This document shows positions 22,670 to 34,200 of a DNA stretch of 64,000 nt, piece by piece (position 1 is the stretch's first letter; each line of letters starts with the position of its first letter). The stretch comes from Dermanyssus gallinae (lineage: Eukaryota; Arthropoda; Arachnida; Mesostigmata; Dermanyssidae): positions 1 through 64,000 of the forward strand of contig QVRM01005915.1 of assembly GCA_003439945.1 (NCBI GenBank), read 5' to 3'. Under the pieces are notes generated by a model. It searched no databases. It was given only the letters and a program-made list of their open reading frames with translations, and was not told the DNA's origin. Both the position numbers and the translations under genes were made by a program.

Positions 22670-23330
22670 GGCTCTTTAGCACTTAGAATCGGCGCTAGCG
22701 TCTGCGAGCCGTTTCAGTGCAAACTGTGTGGGGAGATGGTAGATTCCAGTGGCCTACACCCGCTGAGTTGCCCGAAGAGCGCCGGTAGATCGTCCAGACA
22801 TGCTGAACTAATCGGTGTGATCATAAGGTCCCTTAGGAAAGCCGGTATACCATCTACACTTGAACCGAGAGGTTTAGTGTCCGCTGGCGAAGAAAGACCT
22901 GATGGGGTGACCATTGCATTATGGTCACATGGAAAGTCCCTAGCTTGGGATGCAACGGTTTCGTGCACAACCGCGGCTTCCTATTTACACCACAGCTCTG
23001 TTGAGCCGGGGTGGGTAGCAAAGCACGCGGACGCCAGAAAACGGTTTAAATATGCTGGACTGGAAACGATATATATATTTGTGCCTATCGCTATGAAGAC
23101 ACTAGGACCAATCAGCAAGGGAACCGAAGCATTTCTCAAAGATTTAAGTAAGCGAATTCAGGAGGTCACGAACGACCGAAGAGAGGGTCAATTCTTGAGG
23201 CAAGCGTTGTCCTTGGCCGTTTGCAGAGGAAACGCGGCATCTATTTTAGGCGCCATGGAGTGAACTAATTTTTTAAAAAAGCTTTGCAATAATACGTTCA
23301 GACCTCACAACTGTAACATTGTTTAACATG
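22669..23330 (+). pseudogene. R2/NeSL-like retrotransposon fragment 1: CCHC plus restriction-like endonuclease
   Basis: An open frame runs from 22669 to the TGA at 23261-23263, followed by about 70 bp of 3' UTR. It encodes only the C-terminal part: LRIGASVCEPF, a CCHC knuckle (CKLC...HPLSC; CX2CX9HX4C), RHAE, then the nuclease core RPDGVTIALW...LAWDATV, and the C-terminal block FLRQALSLAVCRGNAASILG. The R-PD-x15-D spacing fits the PD-(D/E)XK nucleases of R2-superclade elements. It is 5'-truncated inside (TAA)n and ends in (TAA)n. The frame is intact, so the insertion is fairly young, but without RT it cannot move itself. Confidence 0.8.
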
Positions 23331-23462
<132 letters not shown>

Positions 23463-23934
23463 CTTTTACTAGCATGGTTAGATTATTATTTTCAAGACTT
23501 CATTTTGGCTTGGCCTAAGAGATACTTGTACCACACAAATAATGCTCGACAATACACAATATAGACATCAGTGCAAACTACCTAATAAATGGATACAACA
23601 AACGATAAGGCCTCGTGGCATGGTGATGGTTGTCAGCTTGCTCTACGACCTAATCTCCTTTGGCAGACTCTCTACGGCAGGAGATCGCAGATCGCTACTG
23701 GCCAGAGGATTGGGTGGATAGCTAATCCTCTGGATATGGTTTCGAGTGTTCTGGTTGTTCATTCGCAACACGCGTCAGTCCGGCGTGGTTGTAGGTCGAT
23801 AAACGCTCGAGATTCTCCGCGGTTATCGATCAAACGAAGCTGTTGGTTGCATTGCGCTCTGTCTAGGCTACTCGTACTACCTAACCATGACCAGGTAGTA
23901 GTTAAATAATATACACTACATCTACTACCAACAC

Positions 23935-24174
23935 GTAGTGCCAATATCTATGAAATTAATGGGTTCGGTAAGTAAGGGAACCAAGAGATTCATCAGTGAG
24001 CTGGGCAAACGAATTACAGATCTCACAGGCAATCGGCGCGAAGGTTTTTACGGCAACTGCTGTCGCTTGCAGTGTGCCGAGGAAACGCCGGTTGTATTGT
24101 CGGTTCCATGGAATAATATTTAGGAGCTAGAAGAAGACAAGAAGTACGCGTTCACATCTCACAATTGTTACATT
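23935..24174 (+). pseudogene. R2/NeSL-like retrotransposon fragment 2, 3' end only
   Basis: Encodes VPISMKLMGSVSKGT, then KRITDLTGNRREG, aligning with the last ~60 residues of fragment 1 and of the long copy. A frameshift then breaks the final LRQLLSLAVCRGNA block. The 3' UTR box TTCACATCTCACAATTGTTA and a (TAA)n tail follow. The 450 bp upstream (23463-23934) carry nothing recognisable. Confidence 0.7.

Positions 24175-24210
<36 letters not shown>
24175..24210. repeat. (TAA)n tail of fragment 2
   Basis: About 12 units directly follow the fragment's 3' UTR. Confidence 0.9.
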
Positions 24211-24302
24211 GGGGGCGGGGTGAGCCTACGCGGGTACACGTTTGGGTCCCACAATTGTAGGGAAATACTAAAAAATTGAATAAATAATAATAAAAAAAGT
24301 AA

Positions 24303-24303
<1 letters not shown>

Positions 24304-24381
<78 letters not shown>

Positions 24382-24382
24382 T
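24304..24382. repeat. (AAT)n-(ATT)n palindrome at the 5' end of the long copy
   Basis: Roughly ten AAT units run straight into about sixteen ATT units, forming a 79-bp near-perfect palindrome. The body of the long R2/NeSL-like copy begins immediately after it (TTTTACTGCCC). Confidence 0.9.
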
Positions 24383-24538
24383 TACTGCCCACAACCGGTA
24401 CTTGACAAGAGTGGTAAAACATTGTGCCACCTTCCGCCGCCTATCCCACAGAAGAAAACAGCGGCCAAGCCCTCAAGTGGACATAGAAATGTCACTCGGC
24501 AAAATCAACAACAGCCGTTGCCTTCCCAGATTTCAATC

Positions 24539-24760
24539 ATGGTTGACAATATCTTAAAGATATGGAAAATTGTGAAAGGTCTACTAAGTGCCTGGCTAGA
24601 AGAAAATCCTGTGATCGCGAAAGTGCTCGACTTTTTAGAATCCGAGCCTGGAAAGGCACTTTTGATATCAGCCATAGAAGGTAAAGAGACACCAACGCCC
24701 ACCATTTTAATAGAAAACCTGAGCAAAGAAGAGCATCAAAACACTACGAATTTACCATGA
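24539..24760 (+). CDS. ORF1 of the R2/NeSL-like element, unknown function
   Basis: A 73-residue frame from the ATG at 24539. The frame is open upstream to 24422 without an ATG. It has an amphipathic/hydrophobic N-terminal half (KIWKIVKGLLSAWLEENP) and a polar tail. Its stop TGA overlaps the ORF2 start as ATGA, the arrangement used for termination-reinitiation in some retrotransposons. I recognise no domain. Confidence 0.5.
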   Translation: MVDNILKIWKIVKGLLSAWLEENPVIAKVLDFLESEPGKALLISAIEGKETPTPTILIENLSKEEHQNTTNLP

Positions 24761-27626
24761 GCTCCCAACCTTCAGCCCATATAAATCCCGATCAACCCCA
24801 ACTACGATCACAACAGTCATATACCTGCGAAATGTGCAAGAAGTCTCTAAGGTCACTCCGGGGCTTGCGTATGCATATGACGCGCCTTCACCCTACATAT
24901 ACCCGGTCTTCATCTAGTCAACTTATAAGAGATTCGTCATCGCCTGCGTCGCTTTCGGCTCAAGACGACCCGAACAGGCAACTGGATGCGAACCTCGATT
25001 CAATTACGCTAATCCGTTCCCTGGCCCAGGTGCATCGAAACATTAAACTAGTCAAAGTGATACCCAGAGGAGTCAGAGAAATATGCTGCGCAGCATACGC
25101 TGAAGCACTTTCCAATTTCAACACAACGAAAGACAATGCGTCTTGGGAGAAGCTTCTAATAATGCCAATACTTATGCTACGCATCCCAGCACGGAGGCAC
25201 AATGACCGAACATTATGCCAAATAATCCGAAATAACGTTACTGAATCGCGATGGAAAACACTCGCAAGTCTCCTAGACGAGTGCAACCGTAATATTATAC
25301 AGAACGATACACCACTTGATACAGATCACGACAGGGGAAAGATGGCAGAGCGCAAATTGGCTGAAGGCGATGTGCGTTCCGCCGCACGGATCCTGCATTC
25401 GACCGACTCTTTTGCACCATTCAGCGAGCACACGGAGCAGGAATTAAGAAGAAAGCACCCCCTTCCATTATCAGATGCAAGCGAACACCTAGGATCCCTC
25501 CAGGCACCATCAACAACAGGAAGACACACTATACATCATAAATTGGTTTTTGACGCCGTCCGATCTTTCGCCGTAGCATCTGGATCTGGATTAGATGGGC
25601 TGCGCCCCCGGCATCTCCGGGACATGCTAGACAACTCGGTACCCTCATCCGGGAGACTTCTAGAAGAAGTCTGCTCCCTGGTAGCCTCGGCACTAAACGG
25701 CAGCCTGCCTTCTCTATGCCTGACCATCTTTTACGGGGCAAACCTTACGGCCCTAAAAAAGAAGGACGGCTCAATCAGACCCATAGCATGTGGCCTCACG
25801 ATTCGAAGGCTTGTGGCAAAGGTGGCTATTGCCATCACTAAAACTTCTATATTGAAATCTTTAGGACCGAAGCAAGTAGGGGTCTCTATAAAAGGAGGCG
25901 CGGAGGCAGCGGTTTACGCAGTACGAGCATATATGGAAACAGACGGTCCTGTGCGGGTTCTAGTTAAGCTAGACTTTAGCAACGCTTTTAATACAATACG
26001 ACGTGACGTAATATTGGAAGAGGTAAGACTTCACGTACCAGAACTCCTGCCGCTAGTATGGCAAAGCTACAGGGATCCATCACTTCTATCCTGGTATGAC
26101 AAAGAACCACACACAGTTTAGTGTCACAAATGAGAAGTCCGCTAAACATCTGGTACCTGGATGATGGTACATTAGGAGGACCGGCAGAAGTGGTGGCCGC
26201 TGACATACTCAAGGTGTTGCAATTTGCGAATGAAGGGGGGACAGTTCTCAATATTTCCAAATGCGAAGTAATAACGGTTGGGGCGGACACTAAAGAACAA
26301 GACGAGGCATACAAAACAATTGTTGCCGTTTTACCAGGCTGCAGGCGAGTTAACCCGGTCGAATTAGAGGTTCTTGGGGCTCCACTTAGTCCACAAAGTA
26401 TTTTCAAGACCTTAAGAGATAAACGCCGCGCGTTGCTACAGACACGACCTCGTCTGTTGGCTATGCACTCACAAGCGGCACTTTCCCTTTGGAGATATAG
26501 TCTAGGTTCCCCTAAATTCAACTACACACTACGCACTTCACCGACAAGCCAATGTCCCGACGCCCTACAATCGTACGACGACTCTACGAGGGACATATTG
26601 AGCGAAGTTCTCAACATTGACTTCACGGACAGTACGTGGCGAAGAGCAAGTCTCCCCATAAGAGAAGGTGGACTGGGTATTCGATCAGCAGCAGAATTGG
26701 CTCCCATATGTTACGCAGCGTCATTATTGGAATTTGGCCAGCTGGCGGAGACGCTAGTTGACCCGAGTGCTCACCACCGGCTGTACATAGCTAAGCAGAC
26801 GGCAGAGTCACTGGTCAAACTGAGATTGGATCCAGGCCCTTGGGAAAAACATACAACGCAGAGAGTGCTCGACAACTACAGATGCAAAGTCATAGCTCGT
26901 GAGATCATCGAAAGCCTTGAGTCTCCCACAGAGAAAGCGGTCTTCTTGGCCGCACGAGACACCTTCAGTGGCGGATTTCTCAGAGCTCTCCCGTCACCGC
27001 AGCTCGGCACTATGCTGGACAACATCTCATTCCGCATGGTGTCGGCCCTAAGAATCGGCGGGCCGATATGCGAACCACACATTTGTAAGGCCTGCGGAAA
27101 ACCAGTGGAGAAGGATGGCCTCCACCCCTTGAGCTGCATCAAGAGCCAAGGCCGGGCCCCTAGGCACACCGAAATAAACGCAATAATTCAAAGAGCTCTC
27201 CGGAGAGCAGGAATACCTAGCATGCTGGAACCCAGACTTGGACTTCATGACGATAAAAGGCCCGACGGTGTGACCATTCCGCCGTGGGAAAAAGGCAAAT
27301 GTCTGGTTTGGGATGCGACAGTATCCTGCACGGCCGCTCCGTCTTATTTATGCCACAGCGCGACGGAGGCGGGATGGGTTGCCGAACACGCAGAAAAAGA
27401 AAAGTGGCGTAAATACAAAGAGTTAGAGCCTAGATACAATTTCGTGCCGATTGCAATGGAAACAATGGGCCCGGTCAGCAGAAGTACAAGGAAATTTATA
27501 AAAGACTTAGGTGATCGAATACGAGCAAACACCGGGGATATACGCGAAGACGAATTTCTGAGGCAGCTGCTTTCACTGGCAGTGTGCAGAGGAAATGCCG
27601 CGTCGATATTAGGTGCGATGGGCTGA
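24757..27626 (+). pseudogene. ORF2 of the R2/NeSL-like element, broken by stop and deletion
   Basis: Frame 1 (24757-26121) begins with a C2H2 finger (CEMC...HMTRLH; CX2CX12HX4H). RT motifs follow: TALKKKDGSIRPIACG, then motif A VLVKLDFSNAFNTIRRD. It stops at TAG 26119-26121 after KEPHTV. A different frame (26121-27626) resumes at SPLNIWYLDDGTLGG, the catalytic YLDD of motif C. The expected motif B between them (an xQGDPLGP-type loop, some tens of codons) is absent, so a deletion at about 26122-26135 accompanies the stop. Downstream are CKAC...HPLSC (CCHC), RHTE, KRPDGVTIPPW...LVWDATV (nuclease core) and FLRQLLSLAVCRGNAASILG. Apart from this lesion the frames are clean, implying a young copy. 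Confidence 0.85.
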
Positions 27627-27712
27627 GAACAGATAGATGGTAACCATGAAATAACGAGGATACACATTCACACCTCACAATTGTATTGTCCTAACACATA
27701 TTAATGAAAATA

Positions 27713-27743
<31 letters not shown>
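27713..27743. repeat. (TAA)n between the long copy and fragment 3
   Basis: About 10 units serve both as the tail of the long copy and as the 5' flank of the next fragment. Confidence 0.92.
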
Positions 27744-28105
27744 TTTCAGTGCAAACTGTGTGGGGAGATGGTAGATTCCAGTGGCCTACACCCACTGAGT
27801 TGCCCGAAGAGCGCCGGTAGATCGTCCAGACATGCTGAATTAAACGGTGTGATCATAAGCTCCCTTAGGAAAGCCGGTATACCATCTACACTTGAACCGA
27901 GAGGTTTAGTGTCCGCTGGCGAAGAAAGACCTGATGGGGTGACCATTGCATTATGGTCACATGGAAAGTCCCTAGCTTGGGATGCAACGGTTTCGTGCAC
28001 AACCGCGGCTTCCTATTTACACCACAGCTCTGTTGAGCCGGGGTGGGTAGCACGCGGACGCCAGAAAACGGTTTAAATATGCTGGACTGGAAACAAGATA
28101 TATAC
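27744..28105 (+). pseudogene. R2/NeSL-like fragment 3, near-identical to fragment 1
   Basis: From TTTCAGTGCAAACTG onward this matches 22710-23080 with only a handful of differences, covering the CCHC knuckle and nuclease core (RPDGVTIALW). It lacks the 3' end: a 4-bp deletion near 28050 shifts the frame to a stop, and similarity ends at about 28105. The closeness to fragment 1 points to a recent segmental copy or to two insertions of one source element. Confidence 0.8.
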
Positions 28106-28235
28106 TTGTGCACTAGGGGGTGGTGATACATGTATTCGAATAATAAGCGCTGCCTTCTTGATCAAGTCCACCCGTCGGCTCGGCGGAAGACGACAGACTC
28201 GTTCCCAGGAACCGTGTTGCCAGTGTCAAAAATAT

Positions 28236-28440
28236 TGTCATAAAAGCTAGGATGACGTCGAGCCCGATGGCGTGGTGCATTCGTCTGCGCCTCGTGACCG
28301 GAGGAGACACATAGGTGCGCGGGTTTGAGCCCCAACGTTGCATATTTGTATTTATGGGGGTCCGTCTATGAAGCAATGCGATAACCAGTCCCATGGACGT
28401 TAAATCTTGGCTAAAAGTCAGCCCAGAAAGTATTTAGGAG
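28236..28440 (+). mobile_element. tRNA-like SINE, copy 2
   Basis: Second copy of the element at 18361-18545. It has a better-preserved head: an A-box-like GATGGCGTGGTGC and a B-box-like GCGGGTTTGAGCCCC. The shared 3' part TATTTATGGGGGTCCGTC to GGACGTTAAATCTTGGCT follows. Confidence 0.7.
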
Positions 28441-30501
28441 ATAGGATGAGAAGGTATAACATTAAATGCACTTCATCAGAGACATCCGCTGCTGGAGTGT
28501 ACGAACTATGAAGCCTAAGCACTATTAAGCCTATATATATATATATATATATATATATACTTTTAGATTTCTCAGTAATAGTGTATTGTATAGCAATTTA
28601 AACCGATAAAATCAACCCACTATTTTGACTAAGTACGTGTTGTTACACTCTTAGTATAGGATTAGTCCACCGATTTCATGAGTAAAGCAGGATGTCGTTT
28701 CAGGTTTGTCAGCGAATGTCAACCAGTGAGAGTTAAGGCTGAGCGAGATCACGTTGAAGTGTCCATTTGGTTAGTCGGGGAAGCGCGGCGTACGCCGGAG
28801 CTGATTCACGGCTCTACGGATTCCACGCGCTGTGAGGCGGTGAGTTGGATAGCGGCCGCCCGTTAAGGAGCATCTGAACCTGCGCATCGGCGGTCTTTGC
28901 ACTTTTTCGCCCAATGGGACGGTCGCTGAAGTTTTCAAATTGTATATAATGGCGACTGTATTGCAATTATGTATTAACTTGAAATGCAAAGTTATTGCGT
29001 AATTAACAATATGTATGTATGTAAGAAAGCATACGGTGCACAGAGGTTGTTTTCGCCTGAATTACATCATTCTGGAACATAACTTTAGCTGAAAGCCAGT
29101 TTTCTAAAAAGAGTGCTAGTAGTCCACCGCACTAGCCGCAATCGGCTTGTGTATCTGTTGGCCTTGACACCACTCTTTGTGGAGGAGCTCAGAGCAACTT
29201 ATGCTTTACCGAGAACGGAGCCTTTGAGAATCGTCTTGCCAAATGGGAGTATAAATTTGCGGATGTTGATTGGCGTTTTTTATGAGACTAGGACGATGAC
29301 TACAAACTACTGGAAGAGCCCATGTTATAGAAACAGATACTTCGTTACTGCGTTTGCAATGCATGGATTTCATATGAAGATATGTATACGAAATGGGTGG
29401 CATGAGATATCAACCGAGTGTGGATGCAACCGCTGATGAAAGTTATTTAGGAGAGCTGTAGCACATATGTGCATAAACTAAATATTGGTTAATAAACAAT
29501 ACATTCATAATAATGAACTGGTTACTGCACACAAATACATTTATTTCGATTATATCCCCTGTAAGTACAAGCGCTGCAATTTATTGTCGAAAGTAACCTT
29601 TGGTATCAATTATCCGCTTTTCTAAACTAGCCCCTATAAACGATAAGGGGTAATTACAGTTAGTCACACTACTGTACTGCTTTTATGACGATTTGTTTAC
29701 AAATACATTGTTTGAATAATACAGACGATGTTCATCAGAAGCGTTGGTTATTCTAGCCTGTCAATCAGTCTATCTGACTAGTAATTGATTATTAGCTTAG
29801 TTTACAAACTGGCTATAAGCATACGTAGGCAGAACTGTCATGTATGCAGCCAACTCTGGTTTTACTCTGGTACTTTTGATTGTAGGACTCAAGTAGGAGC
29901 TAAACACATCTTGGTATCGTTGGTAAGGGCTAACGAGATCAAGTGCGGGCAACTATAAAAATGTTGGTTGAGAATCGATCTTTAAATTTGTCCTTAACAT
30001 TTTATAAGTAAAACTCGAAGAAAACACAATAAACATAAACACGAATTTAAAATATATATATTTATATATAAAATATTTAAGTAATTTTATCATAAGATAT
30101 GCTATTGTTACATTTTGGGAAATTCTAAATAGAAAAGAACAGCTGAATTAAGTGAGGCATTAATTAAATCGTTCTGGACTTCGCCGTATGTATTTTTCTT
30201 TGCCCGTGTAATCGAGGCAGTGTCTGAAAGATAACAAATATTTGGCTTTTGCGCAAAATAACCCAATTTAGAGACAACTCACAACGCAATTCCATACAGG
30301 CCATACTTATGTTTTTTACGAAGAAAATATTATACATATTTATATATCACTTCTGCGATATACAATACTGCATATTAAGCCGCAGTTGACATGAATATTC
30401 CTTGATTTTATTTGCCGTCATTATGCATATTTGTGTCAAGTACACATTTATTGCGTGGAAACTGTACAGTACAAGTAAAATGATTCTTATAATGGCAGTT
30501 A

Positions 30502-30539
<38 letters not shown>

Positions 30540-30735
30540 GGTGTGTGTGTTCTTGATTTAGTAATTTCCTAAGTCGATCTGCCAGCGTATAGGTTAGTCA
30601 TTATAAAGGCATCCTAATCCGTCGGCACTTAGGTACACCGCTCTAGGAGTAGTGCGACCTCTGTAGTAGCGTTTTGGTAAACTTTGCATAGGTGAATTTT
30701 GCCTGATTCTCCAATCTCCTCCCAGCTCCACAGGG
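28441..30735. other. AT-rich noncoding stretch
   Basis: Holds (TA)n at about 28532-28559 and 30506-30535 followed by (GT)n. Open frames such as 28678-28866 and 29113-29436 have no recognisable motif and unremarkable codon use. No gene is called. Confidence 0.4.
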
Positions 30736-31270
30736 CGCTAAAATAGTTCGGGCTTAGAGAGCTTCAGTAGCAGCGGCAGCAGCAGCAGCTTTTGGCGGCA
30801 AGCAGACCCGAGCTCATGCGCTTCGGCGCCTCGACGGCTCGAAGCAAGCCAGCCAAGCGACGGGCCGAGTTCCCGCCTTAATCGTCATGGCCGCTAGAGC
30901 CAGGACTCCCCTCCCCACCCCCTCGACCTGCCCCTTCATCCCTCCCCCCACCTATCCCGCCAAAGAGGTTTCCCGCCTAGTGGAGGCCAGCCTATTGACG
31001 ACGCCAATTTCAAATTTGGCGCGCCCGCCAACTCAAGCGGGCCAATTGTTGCGTACTTGGGCGGTGAGCGTCGCGTGACGCCGTTTGCGGCCGAATTTTT
31101 GCACACCGAGGGGCGGTGCGACGTTGCGTCGCGTGACGACGTGCTGCCGCCGCACGACCGACGTGACAAGTGACGATTTTTGGCCGTCGGCGTGTCGCCG
31201 ATTCGATTGGCGGCGCGCGCTGCGTTCCGCCGTTTTGGCGGGCTGGAGTCCGCCGTGCTACATCTAGTCA
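30736..31270. promoter_or_regulatory. CpG-rich island, candidate promoter region
   Basis: A sharp shift from AT-rich sequence to CpG-dense sequence. TGACG half-sites repeat (GCGTGACG near 31071, 31131 and 31162-31172). It marks the left edge of the triplet-repeat block and lies about 8.5 kb upstream of the first coding exon of the zinc-finger gene. Its role as a promoter is inferred from composition only. Confidence 0.3.
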
Positions 31271-34200
31271 TCAGTAACCGCCGCCGCCGCCGCCATCATC
31301 GCCGCCGTCGTCGCGTCAGCCGCCGCCATTGCCGCCGCCACCGCCATTGCCGCCGCCATCACTGCTGCTGCTGCTGCCGCCGCCGCCGTCGCCGCCATCG
31401 CTGCTGCTGTTGCTCATCGAGGTGGTGGTGTGTCTTTGCTTTTTTGTGTTGGTTGGATGATGTTGTGCTGCTGCCTGGCCATAGCCTACCAAGCCCGCTG
31501 CTACTTCTGCTGCTGCTGCTGCTACTGGTAATGGTGCTGCCGCTGTTGGAGTTGCTGCTGCTACCGTTGCTGCTGCTGCCGTCGCCGTCGTGTGGTTAGC
31601 TGCTGGCTGCTGGCTGGCTGAACGTCGGTTGGACGGACGGACGGTCGGTCGAAGGAACGATCGAATGAACGAACGAACGAACGAACGTTGTTGTTGCCGC
31701 CGCCGCCACCACCACAGCCACCGATGATGATGATAGGCCATCGTCTAGGTAGTCCAGAAGTCTAAACTAAGATTACGAACGCTGAGCAGCGAGACTGTTG
31801 TTGGTCAGGCTGGTGCTGCTCTAACTGCAGCTGGTGGTGGTGGTGGTGGTGGTGCTGCTGCTGCTGCTGCTGCTGTCGTCGTCGTTGAAGTCAGGGGATC
31901 TTCAGGGATAGAAGCAGTGTTGTTCGATCATTCGGTAGTGGTGGTTACGGAAAAACGCCGCCGACGGACACGACGCCGACGGCGGCGAGATTGGTGGTGC
32001 AAAGTCACTCAGTCGGTCGTAAGCCAACCAGTCCCCCCCCCGCCCCACCTTCCTCCCGGTCGCCATAAGAAGCATGATGAGGCTGATGACGAAGCCCACA
32101 ACGAACTTCTACTAAAGGCCAAAAGCTAGGTACGACCAGTACGTCCTCGGCTGACGTTCGTTGACGAGGAGGACCTCGACGATCACGACGCTGATAACAA
32201 TAACAACGACAACAGCAACAACAACAACAACAATTGCTGTTGTGTTTCGTCGGCGTTGTTGACGACGGCCAATTTCATTGTTAGGACCATCGCTCGACGT
32301 CCGACCTCCTCCGTCCCGACAGAGCGAGATTGAGAAAAATTAAGAGAGAGAGAGAGACAACTAACAGATAGATAGATAGATTATTGTGGTGGTGTGCGTA
32401 ACGTCGCTGTTGTTGTTGTTTTTGTTGTTGTTGTTATTATTGTGGTTATAGAAGTGTTCGTTGTTGTGTTAGGCCGTGTTTGTGCGTGCGTCCGTCCGTT
32501 CGTCTCTCTGTCTTTGTGTGCCGTAGCGGATCTTATTGTACTTTTTGCGACAAACTACAAAACCTCGGCGGTGCCAGCAACAGCAGAAGAAGAAGAAAAA
32601 GCAGTAATAGCAACAACAACAACAACAAGAGCAGCATCAACAACAGTAGCTTCACCTCCAGCATCGTTAGTTAATTGGCGAGCAGCTGTCGTCAGAGCAG
32701 GTGAAACCAGGACACTACGACAACGACGACGACAACCGTGGTGGTTACTGACGAGCTTACTAAGGAACAGATGCACCACCGCAACAACAACAACAGTCAC
32801 AACGACGTCGGCAAAGAAAAGAAGACCCCGGGGACCAGACATCCGTAACTACCTGGTGGCAGTCTTGAAGCTGAGGAACAGCTATCGTCGGCCACTCAAC
32901 CCACTCAAAATTCGTTCGAACAAAGGGGGACCGGTTGCAATACTATCACCATCATCGTCGTCGTCGGTGTCGTCATCATCATCATCACTATCATCATTTG
33001 TGGGGGTCTTCTTCGTGAAGCAGCAGCAGCAGCAGCACGGGAACTTGACTTTGGTTCCTGTTTGCGCCGCCACCTCACTGGTAGCTCGGCAGGGCCTGCC
33101 CTGAGTCATTAAGATTGATTTCGGAATTGCTGAAGGAGCCCACTGCGGACTTCTGCTGGTGCTGCTTCTGCTGCTCCTCCTCCTGTACTAGTTTGATAGG
33201 GGGGACCTAATCGATCCAGAATCGATCTAGAATCTAACGACCCTCCTCTAAGCAAGTCAAGACCCAACACCGAATCTGATTGTACGCGAAGTGTAAGCAG
33301 CCGCTTCTCCATCTCGGCTGGGCCCGTAGCGGCGGCTGTTTAGGTACCGCGAGACTTCTCGACGGAGGACGACCGCCGCGATAAGAAGAAGAGGAAAAAA
33401 ACGACACCGACAACTACAGCCACAACAACAACAACAACAAGAAGGGTAACCGCAGTCCGATGAACAAGAAACACCAGTAAGCGGAACAGCATCAGCTCGA
33501 CTTGTAGCAGGTAGGAATACACGGCTTCGACATTGTCACACAATACTAGATAGTCATTGCTTGTTGTTGAACGTTGTGAGGCTGATGTGCTAACCATAGA
33601 TTAGGACCACCGTACGATTGATTAACAACGATACGAACAACAATAACAACAACAACAATAATGGTGGCTAGCCAACAATTTTCCTGGCGACTTTGTTCGA
33701 ATTGGATGGCGACGACGACGGTGGTTCTATAAGGAGATCTTAACAATTTTACCTTTACGTTACGATTGTTATTATTGTTACTATTATTCGTACTAACGCG
33801 TTAAGTATCACGGATTCGAACAAATCATATTCAGTGTTACTCCGATCACCAGGACGAGAGGTGGTGGTGGCGATGATATCGGAGAAGGCAGGTCATACTC
33901 TGTCTATTTTTGCTCTATCTTCCTCCCCCCCACCTGTATTGATCTTGTCCTTATCTCTTCTATCTTTTTCTGTCTGTCTCTTGACTGCATTACTGCCGAA
34001 CAAATTTTAGCTAGAAAGCGGGATTGGCGTGTTATTGTTGCTATTGTTGTTGTTGTTTTTGTTGTCCACTCGCTGTTCTCGTGTTCTTGACGTCGCTAGC
34101 TGACGGCTGGCCGGTTGGTGTGGAATAGCTGGCAGCCTCGTAGCCAGATCGTGCTGCTGGTACCGTTTCCGGCGTATCCACCATTACCACCACCGCCACC

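Larger units (their letters stand above)
24383..27712 (+). mobile_element. near-full-length R2/NeSL-like non-LTR retrotransposon
   Basis: A 3.3-kb unit bounded by an (ATT)n array at 24334-24382 and a (TAA)n tail at 27713-27743. Order: short leader, small ORF1 (24539-24760), ORF2 starting in an ATGA overlap at 24757, N-terminal C2H2 finger, reverse transcriptase, CCHC knuckle, restriction-like endonuclease, 3' UTR with the conserved box ACACATTCACACCTCACAAT. This architecture is that of the R2/NeSL superclade, which uses a PD-(D/E)XK endonuclease rather than an APE nuclease. The copy is inactive: ORF2 carries a TAG and an internal deletion that removes RT motif B. The clade assignment is by architecture and motif only. 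Confidence 0.82.

Noticed and set aside
23589..23909. 106-codon frame between retrotransposon fragments
   Set aside because: No similarity to the element or to any family I know; likely spacer sequence.
29113..29436. 107-codon + strand frame
   Set aside because: No motif, no splice support, AT-rich surroundings; consistent with chance.
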